A stretch of 64,000 nt of DNA from Dama dama (GCF_033118175.1 NC_083693.1:57343981-57407980), one strand, 5' to 3'; shown: positions 1 through 11,966, numbered from the stretch's first letter. Notes: generated by a model not told the origin, from the sequence alone. A program made the numbers and translations.

Positions 1-349
1 TTGCTGCATACCAGATGTGTTCTTCTATTGTTCTATTCTGCAACTAACCTTGATGATCAGAATAACTTACCCACCAGGATGGTGACACCTTTCCTTGTCT
101 CTTGGTCTTTTGGCACAAGAAACCTCCAAGACTGGGCAGAATATGCAGCTTAAAACTTAACCAGAACTCATGTTATATCCCCAGGTGGAAGCAAGACGTA
201 TAAATTCACAGAATCTGAAGTCATAGCACAGGAAGCACACGTATTTCCTATAGCAAATCCCCAGGAATGACGGTAAGTGGGTCACTTCTGCTTTTATCCA
301 TTGTTCCCCTGACCCACATTTTCTAAGAGCTGGGAACACTGCACCATGT
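1..349 (-). repeat. Possible ERV-L/MaLR-type internal remnant
   Basis: No intact ORF is present. The sequence resembles, from memory only, reverse-strand internal sequence of class III (ERV-L/MaLR) elements. Together with 462-786 and 1067-1545 it would form one old element split by younger ruminant insertions. The family call is weak; unique sequence is the main alternative. Confidence 0.3.
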
Positions 350-461
350 TCTTGTTCAGTTGCTAAGTTGTGTCTGACTCTTCACGACCCCATGGGATGT
401 GATGGGACTGGGTGCCATGATCTTAGTTTTTTGAATATTGAGTTTAAGCCAGCTTTTTCAC
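350..461 (-). repeat. BovB LINE, internally deleted
   Basis: Positions 350-399 match the extreme 3' end of BovB/Bov-tA read in reverse (the segment carrying the 'tgtctgactctt' box). Positions 400-461 jump straight to an internal BovB segment, the reverse of the stretch containing 'ctaagatcatggc'. Several hundred bases that normally separate these parts are missing. Confidence 0.65.
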
Positions 462-786
462 AGCATCATAATAGTCATTTATTTATGGTACACTTATATC
501 TTGGATGATGGATCCATGTCTTATAGGATATCATCTCTAAGATAGTACCACAGGTACTCCTTCAAAAGGTTCATTCATTGTATTATTAAGCAGCAATTTC
601 CGGGTGGTTTAGTACATGATAGGGTCAGTGGATATCTTGGCCACATGTCCACTGCCTCCCTTCTTTATCCATAAAGTGGGTTCCTTGGTCTGAGGTGGTT
701 AAACGCATAAAGTGTCAGTGAACCGGACTAGAAACCCTAGATCACCACGGTAGGAGATAGAACAGGTTCAGAGAAAGCGGGCCTGC
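462..786 (-). repeat. Possible ERV-L-type internal remnant (pol-like)
   Basis: Read on the reverse strand, this stretch resembles the pol end of ERV-L-like internal sequences, with no open frame left. A BOVA2 SINE separates it from similar-looking sequence at 1067-1545, so the two pieces may once have been continuous. Family assignment is from memory and weak. Confidence 0.33.
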
Positions 787-1066
787 TGCTGTGATGCTGC
801 TGCTGCTGCTAAGTCACTCCAGTTGTGTCCGACTCTGTGTAACCCCATAGACGGCAGCCCACCAGGCTCCCCCGTCCCTGGGATTCTCCAGGCAAGAACA
901 CTGGAGTGGGTTGCCATTTCCTTCTCCAATGCACAAAAGTGAAAGTGAAGTTACTCAGTCGTGTCCGACTCTTAGTGACCCCATGGACTGTAGCCCACCA
1001 GGCTCCTCCATGCATGGGATTTTCCAGGCAAGAGCACTGGAGCGGGGTGCCATTGCCTTCTCCGCA
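787..1066 (-). mobile_element. BOVA2 SINE
   Basis: Two head-to-tail monomers in reverse orientation are joined by the 'gtgaaagtgaag' linker, with the (TGC)n tail at the left end (790-812). This is the usual BOVA2 dimer of about 280 bp. SINEs of this type are mobilised in trans by BovB, with which they share a 3' end. Confidence 0.9.
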
Positions 1067-1545
1067 GTGAAGGTACTACATAGAGTGAAAAAAGTCACCC
1101 GTCAACTATGTTTGAGCAAGAGGCCCCAGAAGATGCTCCGTTCACCAAAGCAATCAGGATATTCTGTTGAGAAAGGGTACTAGCATTACTTAGAAGCTTT
1201 CTTCTCTCTGTGGGTCAGAGCTATTGGTAGGCAATGCTGTTGATAGAACTGGGCTTCTTGATGACAGTGGGGATAACAGGATCCTGAAATAAGAGGCTAA
1301 GTAAATGGCAGTTGCTTTGGTGTGGCTGTGGATGCAAATTTGTCTCAGGGAGGAGGGCATGGCCTTGGGCAAGGAACCATCTTTTGGCTGAGGATAATGC
1401 CTAGGTAAAGACTTGGCTGTGAGCTGTAAATAGTAAACAGGCGAAATCCCAGCATCTGGGTAAATAAATTCATTGATTATGAAGGTTGAGGGAACTGTGC
1501 ATCTCAGCATAGTATCTGTTTCAGCCTTCAGAAACAGGTGGACAA
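1067..1545 (-). repeat. Possible ERV-L-type internal remnant (right part)
   Basis: Reverse-strand sequence with a 106-codon open frame at 1190-1510 that is not conserved-looking. It is proposed as the continuation of 462-786 across the BOVA2 insertion. Unique sequence is the alternative. Confidence 0.3.
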
Positions 1546-3104
1546 TGCCACTTAGTCATTTTTAAGTAAAAAGTGGTAATGGCACAGCTAGTACATAGGC
1601 AGCATAGGTTACTTGAGATGCTTAGTGTCAAGATAAGCACATCTAAAATAATAAATTCTTGTGGTGCCTCTTGAAAACCTAATTAAAGCCCAAAGCAAGC
1701 TGCTTTCTGTACAATTTAAGTGACAAAATGCCAAAGTTTTAAATAATTAAATGAAAGTTACTAAAAAATGTAACCGCTGACCAGAGAGTTTACCTGTCCA
1801 CCATGTTGGAGAACAATGGTTAAATGGTTAAAATGAGTCTAAGCCAGCTGACTTCAATGTGGAATGTGGTTTAAGAGAGGTTTGCAGAAAGGTAAGAACA
1901 AAAAATCGATCAGTCCAAAGAGATATACAGACTAGCCATTTACTATTAAATTCCGTGAGATACAAACATAAACAATGCTTGCTTATTTCTCCTTTCATGA
2001 ATTAGAGGGGAAGCCGTATGATGAATGGATAGGCGAGAGAACAGATTGCTTGCAGGATATTTGGTAAGGTGACATTTGATTTTTAAGAAGTCAATGATTT
2101 TCATTATTATAGACATTGTTAAGTAAATGTTTACTGGGACAAATAGTTTTTTTTTCCCGCCAGTGGTTTGAACGGCTAGCATTTCTTCAGACTAGTGCTT
2201 GTCATCTGAATATTCTTGTTTGCCAAACTTTTGCTATCACTAAGAAAGGATTATTGTTTATCTCTGCCTTGGGTTTTCTAAAATTAGTGTCTCCCCTGAT
2301 TGAAGTTCAGTGGTAAACTAACGTGAGTAAAATATAGCCTTATAGTAACAAGATGCTGGTCTTAACTTGAAACAGGATTTAATTCCAAATACTTGTAAGT
2401 ATTTTGACTCTGACAGCTACTCTCTGACTCAAATTATCACATTTTTGTGCTATTGATTTATTCATTCAACAAATATTGAAATATGAAACACTAGAGATGT
2501 GACTGGCAGTCTTTTTTTATTCCCATTTGACTTAAAATGAACAAAATTTGAAAACCTTAGCACAGATGATTCCATTTTACAACTTTAGAAGCCCATATAT
2601 TCCTCCAAATATTCTGGTATTCACTCAGGGAGCAAACTTTTGACAGTCTTCTCTAATTTGATGTTTCTTTGAGGGAGCTGACATTTTCTCATAGCTCTTG
2701 TTTAATACTGACACTGTGCTTTTAATTACAGGAGAAGCCACAGGCAAGGAAATGTAATTATAATAAAACGAATTACAGACCCCTAGACTATTTCACCTTT
2801 TGCTGCCTGGTGACGATTTGTGTAGTCTCACTATCAAAGCATCTGATGCTTATTTCTAACCTCCCTGTTTGAATGGGGTGAGGATAAAATCTGATTGCAA
2901 AATTACCTGTTGTGCTATCACAAGATGAATCTTTGAGACTGACATTGAGTATGTGAGATGGAGTGTGATGTGTTACCTTGCTTACTTCAAGGTGCAGCCA
3001 CCTGCAGAGAAAGAACTGCCTGCCTGGCTTTTAAAGTACTATAGTCTTCCTTTTATTTTTCCCCATGGTTAAAGAAAATTTAAGAAGAAAGATGTAAATG
3101 CTTA
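1546..3104. other. Unassigned sequence
   Basis: AT-rich, no convincing ORF, RNA gene or young repeat seen. The stretch at about 2690-2990 is less AT-rich than its flanks, but I recognise nothing in it. Confidence 0.5.
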
Positions 3105-3376
3105 TATTGTTCAGTTGCTCAGTCGTGTCTGACTCTTTGCAACCTCATGGATTGCAGCATGCCAGGCTTTCCTGTCCTTCACTATTTCCCAGAGTCTGCT
3201 CAGATTGGTGTCCATTGAATCAGTGATGCTATCTCACCATCTCATCCTCTGCCACCCTCTTCTCCTTTCGCCTTCAGTCTTTCCCAGCATCAGGGTCTTA
3301 TCCAATGAGCAAGCTCTTCACATCAGGTGGTCAAAGTATTGGCGCTTCAGCATCAGTCCTTTCAATTAATCCTCAG
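3105..3376 (-). repeat. BovB LINE 3' end
   Basis: Reverse-strand copy of the terminal 270 bp of BovB. It starts with the diagnostic 'cagtcgtgtctgactctttg' 3' terminus and runs back to the region preceding the 'ctttggccacctgatg' box. It is 5' truncated and non-coding. Confidence 0.88.
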
Positions 3377-4435
3377 GGTACATACATTTTTGTATATAGT
3401 TTTGAGTATATTTACTTATTCCAGCAATTAAGTGATTTTAAAAATTAGCAGTTAAATTCATATTGAGTGCTACAACATAATTATTATCAATGTTTGTGTG
3501 AAGTTCCACTGAATAGACCACTTGGACAAAAATGACAGTTAAACGACTACTCCTTAAAATTTTCTTACTATAAAGAGCATTTACCCATCGTGAAAATGGT
3601 TGCCTCTCAGATGCGGGACTTCTGGAAGTGATGCAACGTTTTACCTTCTTTAGACAATTCTCATTTGGCAGGTTTTGGTGAGTGGATTTAGGCAGATATT
3701 GAAGCTAATTAACTGCCAAGTTACTTAATAGAACAATTTGTTCTCCTGATTATTCTGTAGTCACTAATTCATTCTTGAAGGATTAAATTTCATTATCTCA
3801 CTTTTTGGAGAAGCTGTTTAAAAGGTCTTGTCTTTGCAAGGACATTGAAATGTTCACATACTTATAGCACATTTTAGCGTTTTACTGGCTCAACTTGGAA
3901 CACATTTCCTTGTGGAGTTATAATATATCAAAAACAAGGTCAGAAGCTTCAAGACGAGAGGAAACTCAGAAAGCTGGTGATGTTTCTCAACTGATGAAAT
4001 GACAAATCTCACTCACTGAAGAGTCACTGTCTGGGGAAAAAGTAAGGGAGGCAGGCAAGATATAGGATTTCTTTTTTGTTTTTTTTTAATCAAAAAGAGA
4101 ATAGCAGCAATTAGAGTAGAAAAGGAAAGAAGATCTCTGGGGAGAATGGGAGGTAAAGGGTAAGAAGCTGAAAAGGAAGAAGAGGAGAACCATTACCAGA
4201 GAATAATCACAAAAGCCCTATTTATCTCTGTAGATTTTAAACCTTTTTGCTAGCTTACCTCCTAAAATAATAAAGCAAAACAAAAAGAAACTTTGTACTC
4301 TAGCATTCCAATTTAGGTGGAAGCGTAAGTTTGTCATCATAATTTTACATAGCTGTGAATAATGTAATTTCCAAATTTTATACATGTTGACAATTCAGAT
4401 TATCAATTCAAACTCAAAATTTACATGTGTCCAGT
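3377..4435. other. Unassigned sequence
   Basis: AT-rich sequence with a T9 run near 4078-4088 and a purine-rich stretch at 4120-4200. No ORF above background and no repeat family that I recognise. Confidence 0.5.
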
Positions 4436-4745
4436 GCATCTTTCCTGGTAGCTCAGCTGGTAAAGAATCTGCCTTCAATGCAGGGGACCCTGATTTGACT
4501 CCTGGGTTGGAAAGACCCACTGGAGCAGGGATAGGCTACCCATGCCAGATTTCTTGGGCTTCCTTGGTGGCTCAGTTGGTAAAGAATTCACCTGCAATGC
4601 GGGAAACATGGGTTTGATCCATGGGTTGGGAAGATCCCTTGGAGAAAGGAACGGCTACCCACTCCAGTATTTTGGCCTGGAGAATCCCATGGACTGTAAA
4701 GTCCATGGGGTCACAAAGAGTTGGCCATGACTGGGCAGTTTTCAC
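4436..4745 (+). mobile_element. Bov-tA SINE pair
   Basis: Two forward tRNA-Glu-derived units lie in tandem. The first (4438-4556) is truncated after its tRNA-like part. The second (4557-4745) has the A-box-like 'tggctcagttggtaaagaat', the B-box-like 'ggtttgatcc' and the BovB-like 3' tail. Either a dimer or one Bov-tA inserted beside another. Confidence 0.87.
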
Positions 4746-4786
4746 AATGCATGTTTTTTAAGCATATCCAAAAACTTTTTGAACTG

Positions 4787-5142
4787 TAATGTTGGAGAAG
4801 ACTCTTAAGAGTCCCTTGGAGAGTGAGGAGATCAAACCTGTCAGTCCTAAAGGAAATCAGTCCTGAATATTCACTGGAAGGACTGATGCTGAAACTGAAG
4901 CTCTAATACTTTGGCCACCTGATGTGAAGATACGACTCATTAGAAAATATCCCAATGTTGGGAAATATTGAAGGCAGGAGGAGAAGGGGATGACAGAGAA
5001 TGAGATGGTTGGATGGCATCACTGACTCAATGGACATGAGTTTAAGCAAGCTCTGGGCAATGGTGATGGACAGGGAGGCCTGGTGTGCTGCAGCCCATGG
5101 GATCACAAAGAGTCAGATATGACTGAGTGACTAAACAGCAAA
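4787..5142 (+). repeat. BovB LINE 3' end
   Basis: Forward copy from the 'tggagaagactct' segment to the 3' terminus 'gactgagtgactaaac'. It is 5' truncated, about 355 bp, with no open frame. Confidence 0.88.
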
Positions 5143-5341
5143 GAACTAATTAGGAAAATTAACTCACTAAAAAAATACATTTCCAATGAAAAATTTTGAA
5201 TAACATTTACCAAGTTCGTTATTTATTTATGCTGCTTTGATCAGTTGGGAAAATGGGTCTTGTTCTAATGGGTGGGGCCATGCCCAGTAAATGTTTAATC
5301 CCATTTTCTGTTGATGGGTGGGGCTGTGTTCCCTCTTTGTT

Positions 5342-6034
5342 TGACCTCAGGCCCAACTACAGAAAACTAAGATCATGGCATCTGGTCCCATCACTTCATG
5401 GCAAATAGATGGGGAAACAATGGAAACAGTGACAGACTTTATTTCTGGGGGCTCCAAAATCATTGCAGATGGTGACTTCAGCTTTGAAATTAGAAGATGG
5501 TTGTTTTTTGGAAGAAAAGCTATGACCAAACTAGCCAGCATATTTAAAAGCAGAGACATTACTTTGTCAACAAAGGTCCATCTAGTCAAAACTATGGTTT
5601 TTCCAGTACTCATATATGGATGTGAGAATTGGACTGTAAAGAAAGCTGAGCACCAAAGAATTGATGCTTTTGAACAGTGGTGTTGAAGACTCTTGAGAGT
5701 CCCTTGGACTGCAAGGAGATTCAACCAGTCCATCCTAAAGGAAATTAGTCCTGAATATTCACTGGAAGGACTGATGTTGAAGCTGAAACTCCAAAACTTT
5801 GGCCACCTGATGCAAGGAACTGACTCACTGGAAAAGACCCTGATGCTGGGAGGGATTGAAGGCAGGAGGAGAAGGGGACGACAGAGGTTGAGATGGTTGG
5901 ATGGCATCACCAATGATGGACATGAGCTTGAGTAAACTCCAGGAGTTGGTGATGGACAGGGAGGCCTGGTGCACTGCAGTCCATGGGGTTGCAAAGACAC
6001 AACTGGTTGGACACAGCTGAGTAACTGAACTGAT
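5342..6034 (+). repeat. BovB LINE 3' part with broken ORF
   Basis: Forward BovB from the segment following the reverse-transcriptase palm to the 3' terminus. The frame at 5375-5686 (103 codons) is the C-terminal part of the BovB polyprotein, including 'KVHLVKTMVFPVLIYGCENW'. A frameshift/stop near 5686 moves the homology to the frame at 5693-5935. The 5246-5341 sequence ahead of it ('gggtggggc' twice) may belong to the same or another ruminant repeat. Confidence 0.88.
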
Positions 6035-6345
6035 CAATTGGGAACTGATAATTTAATGATGACTTCATTCAGAAAAAGAAAATTTAGCATTTACCATCCT
6101 ATTGCCACTGGGAATTTAATTTCAACTTATACAAATATTTTTCTTGGAGAAAATAATTGAGTAATGAATGAAAGACTTCCAAGCACAAAAATAAATTATC
6201 TTGGGAAAGAAACTGTGGGAAAAATGAAATACAAGTTCAAAAAAGGAAAATAAATGAAAAAAAATTGACTTAAAGTAAAAATGAATATTTATATATTTTA
6301 AATTTATATATAGTTTACTTATAAGTTATTGTATTTAAATTTCTT
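6035..6345. other. Unassigned AT-rich sequence
   Basis: Very AT-rich, with A-runs and TA-rich tracts at 6280-6330. No coding or structural signal seen. Confidence 0.5.
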
Positions 6346-6850
6346 TGTTGTTCAGTCACTCAGCCATGTCCGACTCTTTGTGACCACATGGACTGTAACA
6401 CACCAGGCTTCCCTTTCCATCACCAGCTCCTGGAGCTTGCTCATGTTCATTGAGTCGGTTATGCCGTGCAACCATCTGATCCTCTGTCAACCCCTTCTGC
6501 TCCTGCCTTCAATATTTCCCAACATCAGAATCTTTTCTAATAAGTCAGCTCTTCATATCAGGTGGCCAAAGTATTGGAGCTTCAGCTTCAGCATCAGTCA
6601 TTCCAATGATTATTCAGGATTGATTTCCTTTAAGATGGACTGGTTTGATCTCCTTGCAGTCCAAGGGACTCTCAAGAGTCTTCTCCAACACCACAGTTCA
6701 AAAGCATCAATTCTTCGGTGCTCAGCTTTCTTTATAGTACAACTCTCACATCCATATGTGACTACTGGAAAAACCATAGATTTGACCCTATGGACCTTTG
6801 TTGGCAAAGTAATGTCTCTGATTTTTAATAAGCTGTCTAGGTCTTATATC
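6346..6850 (-). repeat. BovB LINE 3' part
   Basis: Reverse-strand BovB of about 500 bp. The reverse frame 6610-6807 reads the conserved polyprotein C-terminus around 'MPTKVHRVKSMVFPVVTYGC' before breaking. 5' truncated. Confidence 0.88.
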
Positions 6851-7019
6851 TGAATAAATGCTACTGCTAAAAGGGGAAACGCTAGCATATTTTTTTCTGT
6901 AGATGTGACAGCTGAGACCTAGTTCATATAATAAAGTAAATTGGAATAGAGTTGTTAATAACAGTGAGTGCTATTTACTTATTTCTTATTCCTAAACTCA
7001 CTCTCCTCTATTCTCCTCT

Positions 7020-7264
7020 GGGTTGCTGCTGCTGCTAAGTCACATCAGTCGTGTCCGGCTCTGTGCGACCCCATAGACGGCAGCCCACCAGGCTCCTCTG
7101 TCCCTGGGATTCTCCAGGCAAGAGTACTGGAGTGGGTTGCCATTTCCTTCTCCAATGCATGAAAGTGAAAGTGAAGTCACTCAGTCATGTCCAACTCTTA
7201 GTGACCCCATGGACTGCAGCCTACCAGGCTCCTCCGTCCATGGGGTTCTCCAGGCAAGGGTACT
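7020..7264 (-). mobile_element. BOVA2 SINE
   Basis: Reverse BOVA2 dimer with a short (TGC)n tail at 7024-7035 and the linker 'gtgaaagtgaag' at the monomer junction. The right end is slightly truncated, stopping in 'tactggaatgggttcc'. Confidence 0.88.
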
Positions 7265-7944
7265 GGAATGGGTTCCTGTGGGTTGCAGGGGGATGCAATT
7301 CAGAAAAGTGAATTTTCTAGCCCCCTCTGCCTGTTGGATTCCAGAGGGAGACTAAAAGTCAGTAAGAGGGAAAAGGGTAATTCCTTCCTGTTTTCTCTGT
7401 ACTTAGTGATTCGCCAGCTGCAGTTGGTTATTTCTTTTGGTTGTCCCAGAAGCAGCCCTGCAGTGCCCTTCTCTTTAAAGGTACCACAGTGGTGACAGAC
7501 TACTCCTTCTTCCTCAAAGATGTGTGTACTGGCTCTACGAGGTCTCTCTTCTGAGGACTCAGTAAACTTACCTTTTCTGCTTTATCCCTCTAGTCCTTTG
7601 AGGTTGTAGCTGCTTTCTACAGTTACCTCTGAATTACTTCATTTCCCCCCCCACTAATAGTGTTAACAGCAGTGAAACCAGGCCCTATACTAAATCTCAA
7701 GTCTCTTATTTGAAATGTCTAGTTTTGTTTTGCTTTTTGACTGGACTCTGACTGACATAGTAGGTCATTCAATTCTTTGAACTTCTTCCAGATTATATGC
7801 TGAATATCACACAGCAATCCATCATTATAAATTATTTTTAAATTGACAATTTGCTGACAAGTTGATTAGGTTCTGCTTCAGTTCTTTTCTTTTTTTTTTT
7901 TTGAAAATCAAGAACTGACTTAAAAAAGTGTATTACTCTGTCAT
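7265..7944. other. Unassigned sequence
   Basis: Moderately pyrimidine-rich. The 7500-7770 part looks like an old mammalian interspersed repeat, but I cannot name the family. No coding signal. Confidence 0.4.
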
Positions 7945-8622
7945 TCAGTTCAGTTCAGTCACTCAGTCGTGTCCGACTCTTTGTGACCCAATGAATCGCA
8001 GCACGCCAGGCCTCCCTGTCCATCACAAACTCCCGGAGTTTACTCAAACTCATGTCCATCGAGTCGGTGATGCCATCCAGCCATCTCATCCTCCATCATC
8101 CCCTTCTCCTCCTGCCTCCAATCCCTCCCAGCATCAGGGTCTTTCCCAATGAGTCAACTCTTCACATGAGGTGGCCAGAGTATTGGAGTTTCAGCTTCAA
8201 CATCAGTCCTTCCAATGAACACCCAGGACTGATCTCCTTTGGGATGGACTGGTTGGATCTCCTTGCAGTCCAAGGGACTCTCAAGAGTCTTCTCCAACAC
8301 CACAGTTCAAAAGCATCAATTCTTTGGTGCTCAGCTTTCTTCACAGTCCAACTCTCACATCCATACATGACTACTGGAAAAACCATAGCCTTGACTAGAT
8401 GGACCTTTGTTGGCAAAGTAATGTCTCTGCTTTTTTAATATGCTGTCTAGGTGAGTCATAACTTTTCTTCCAAGGAGTAAGCGTCTTTTTATTTCATGGC
8501 TGCAGTCACCATCTGCAGTGATTTTGGAGCCCCCCAAAATAAAAAGTCTGACACTATTTCCACTGTTTCCCCATCTATTTGCCATGAAGTGATGGGACCA
8601 GATGCCATGATCTTAGTCATTA
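7945..8622 (-). repeat. BovB LINE 3' part
   Basis: Reverse-strand BovB of about 680 bp with the (GTTCA)n-like 3' terminus at 7945-7962. Reverse frames 8355-8585 and 8162-8416 carry parts of the polyprotein C-terminus, separated by a frameshift. It is relatively well preserved. Confidence 0.9.
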
Positions 8623-9599
8623 GGACTATTCATTTTTTCAGTTATTGGAAGGTTTTCAAAATATAAATTTATCAAGACTGATTAAATGACTATTAAGATA
8701 CCACTAGTTATAGCTACATTTATTTCTTGTACATGTTCGGAAACATTGGAAACTGTTGTTAATTTCAGTACTTCTTTGTCACTATCATATTTTTGGTAAA
8801 ATGCTTTAATCATGTCATGTACTCTAAATATAATTTTGACCTTAGATGAACAAAGTTAAATTGTAAATTTATGAAAAGTGTTTGCCATTAACCTAATTGA
8901 GAGGTCATCATCTGCCAATGAACCAAATTTGACCCATTTTTTTATGTCAAAAACTGATTTTTTTTTCAGTTTTTGTTAGTAAAAAATTGTTTTCATTTTT
9001 TTTCTGTCAACAAGTAATGTCAGGAAACACTTGTTTTCTCTAATATGTGGAGTATTTACTATGTTTTGTTGAAAAAGACCTCCAAGGAACTGTAATGGAA
9101 AATAAAATTGTTAATTCTCACATTGATCATTAAAAATGTGAAAGATGGTGGGGGAAAAAAGAGAGGCAGCAAAATTATTTCAAGTTTCTTAAAGGGAATA
9201 GAATAATTTATTTTTCTCTTCATTTTCTACTTTGAAAATACTTCTTAGGGATTATCTCTCTTTTGATTGAAAGGATATTAAAAACTAAAAATTCTCAAAA
9301 TAGAATTTTTTAATTTTGCAATGGTGTCTTTAAGGTGCCACAACTACTTTATTTGAGAGAAGAAATACACTTACTGGATTTTTAAAATGTGGAAATGTAA
9401 CATGTCACATTACTGTACATGCAAAATATTGCTCTACTTTAGTCTCTTAAAGAGTAGCAGGATATTCTGGGAGAATCCTGAATATTGAATCCTGAGTACT
9501 GATTAGTTAGATCACTAACTGAGTCTAAGTGGTAGTGGCACTACTTGATAGGAAATTCATCAAGGGCTTAAAAATTCATGCCTTTTCTATACATTGCTT
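8623..9599. other. Unassigned AT-rich sequence
   Basis: AT-rich with T-runs near 8939-9003. No ORF, RNA gene or named repeat recognised. Confidence 0.5.
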
Positions 9600-9832
9600 T
9601 TCAGTCACTCAGTCATGTCCTACTCTTTGCGACCCAATGGACTGAAGCATGCCAGGCTTCCCTGTCCTTCACGATCTCCTGGAGTTTGCTCAAATTCATG
9701 TCCACTGAGTCGGTGATGTTATCCAACCATCTCATCCTCTCTCTCCCCCTTCTCCTCCTGCCCTCAGTCTTTCCCTGCTTCAGGGTCTTTTTCAGTGACT
9801 CAACTCTTTGCATCAGCTGGCCAAAATATTGT
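9600..9832 (-). repeat. BovB LINE 3' end
   Basis: Reverse-strand terminal 230 bp of BovB, truncated in the 'tggccaaaatattg' segment. Confidence 0.87.
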
Positions 9833-9925
9833 TGCAGGATAATAGTGTTAAGGATAAAATGAAGAAATATATGTAAAGCACTTAGGATGGTGTTGGGCAC
9901 ATGGTAGACATTTGACTAAGTGCTG
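9833..9925 (-). repeat. MIR-like fragment
   Basis: Short stretch resembling the reverse of the MIR core ('gtaaagcacttag' followed by 'gggcacatggtag'). Old and degraded; low certainty. Confidence 0.35.
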
Positions 9926-11845
9926 GCTATTGTTAGAGGTTGCTTCCTACCTGGTCTTTCACACTGTGGACAGAGAATGTGGATCATAATGGTTGGGTAT
10001 GATACACCCCATTCATCTTAATATTCTGCTGATCATCACCTTTGTCCTAACTCTTTCTGCCCTCTTCTGTTCTCCTTTGGGGCACATTTCACTCTAGTTT
10101 GTCAGGTGAGCCTTCATACAGTTATCTTCTCATGGAAGTTTTTGTCTGCCTCCAACACATCCTCTAATAGTCAGCCTTTCTCTATTGTGTGTCTTTGCAT
10201 GCCTCTCCTGTTTCTTGCTTGAGTACCTGTTATTTTCCTGGATGCTGTTATCTTTCCTTTGTTTTTGCTGTTTAACAATTTCAAATCCACTAACCACTAT
10301 GAAGTATAGATATCATTATATTATCTAATTTTATCTAATATATAATATGGCCAAAGATGTCACTTCCCTCTTAGTTTTTTTATGCAGTAAAATATTAGGA
10401 TGTTCTCCTATCTTTGGATCTTTACTTGTATCATCACTTTTTCCGTGTAAGCATACGAAAAGATAAAGAAGTAAACTTGAATATTTTGTGCCTAAAGACA
10501 ATTATATTTTAAAACACAGTTGAAAAATGACAACTTTTTCAACTCAAATTGCTTTCCTGGGGTTAGGGCGTAGGGTGGCTTTTAGTTCCCTTTTAATTGC
10601 ACCTCAAAAGAAGATATTTTGGAAATTTAAAACACTTCCAAATGTCAGAAATGGGAAACCCTCAGTACTTTGGTGTTAAGAGTGACAGATGAAACTATAT
10701 TTGTATTACCATCCTCATGCTGCTTTTGGACAAAAGATTCCTTCTGATCGCCTTCTGCCTAGACAGACCTCTTTCAATAAGGACTGGCAGAGAGGACAGT
10801 GAAAAGCTTCACATAAAATGTCTCTCTCCCCTTAATTCAGAAACCACACCAGGGTAACCCTGACCTTTGACTGTGACTGTAGTACCCCAATGGAGTTAGT
10901 TGCTTTTGAGGGGAAAAAAAAAAAGTCCCTATGAACATCACTAGGAAATAAAGGGTAAAGGAAGAAAATTTGGGAGGAAATTATATAACCATCTATGTTG
11001 GTTATGAACCTAGGAGTTTTCAAAATTTGAAGCCTACTCTTTAGAAATACATTTTGGGGACATCAAAGAAAGCCTATTTTTTTTTGAATTCTTGAAATAG
11101 CTCATGTGAATTTCTCTAACATCTTCTGAACTTGCACACTGATTCCTCTCACATTTGCTGGGTGTATAGATAATGTTTTCTCTTCAAAATGCAGTACAGC
11201 AAAAACGAAAATAATTACTATGAAAAGCTCTTTCTCTGTTTCAGTAGGATTACAAAGTTTCCATCTCCATAGTTTCTATTTCAATTTATCTCTTGAAATT
11301 AAATCTTTTTCTTTTGAAATGCCAGGCTCCATTTGGGAGTAATAGTTTCTGACAGTTCTAAGCTTTTACCAAAACTTCTTGGTGAAAATGTGTTGGATGA
11401 TTTCTTGGTTCTTAATAGCATTATTTAAAAATGAAAAACAAAAGACGAGACAATATCCTATGAAGTCAACCAGAGCACTGACATTTTCTAGTGATGAGAA
11501 CAGTATCTTTCTTATAAATTTAATTAAGTTTATAAGATCTAAGTTTAAGCACGTTTTTGGTTATACATGTAGTACTACAATCACACTGAAAACATAAAAT
11601 GAATACTTAAATATGGGTGATCACAATTAATTATAAGTCTTGTGTGTTTTCTTCTAAGAAAGGATTAAAAAGTGCATTTTTTTTAACCTAAGCAATTGTT
11701 ATGGCTATAACAGTTATTTGTTCCCTTTATTTGTGAAACTGTTGGTACAGCTCTCTGTTGGCCCTGGGCAAAGATTGAAGCATGAATTGGAGTGAAATTT
11801 GGGGCATCTAATGTGGCTTTCTAAGATCTAATCATTCACAATTTA
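9926..11845. other. Unassigned sequence
   Basis: Nearly 2 kb without a repeat I can name. It holds short homopolymers (A12 near 10914-10925, T-runs near 11075 and 11675) and small ORFs of background length. No gene called. Confidence 0.5.
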
Positions 11846-11966
11846 AAAAAAGTTTTAATGTGGAAATATATATATAACAATTTACCATTTAAATCTTTTT
11901 GATTCTACAATTAGTGGCTTTAAGTACATTCACATTGTACAACTATCCATCTTCAGAACACTTTCA
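11846..11966 (-). repeat. Old L1 (left part of the nested host element)
   Basis: Reverse-strand sequence typical of an old mammalian L1 3' region, including 'aagtacattcacattgtac'. The same element resumes at 17862, again at 18911 and again after 19978. Removing the inserts between the target duplications restores a continuous L1-like sequence, which supports this being the pre-insertion host. Confidence 0.75.
11949..11966. repeat. Target-site duplication, left copy (ERV-L1 composite)
   Basis: The 18-mer 'atcttcagaacactttca' recurs at 17862-17879 with one mismatch ('atctcc...'). Its length suits L1-type target-primed integration, not retroviral integration, which duplicates only 4-6 bp. Confidence 0.85.

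Noticed and set aside
4438..4510. tRNA gene
   Set aside because: The tRNA-like sequence with A- and B-box-like elements is the head of a Bov-tA SINE; no intact cloverleaf with acceptor stem and discriminator is present. The same holds for the other SINE heads.
5347..6000. 217-codon reverse ORF
   Set aside because: It is the antisense of a BovB LINE; similar antisense frames recur at every BovB copy.
6329..6853. 174-codon forward ORF
   Set aside because: Antisense frame of a reverse BovB; no independent coding signal.
3105..9832. CRISPR-like or satellite array
   Set aside because: The repeated segments are dispersed BovB ends of different lengths and both orientations, with no regular spacing.
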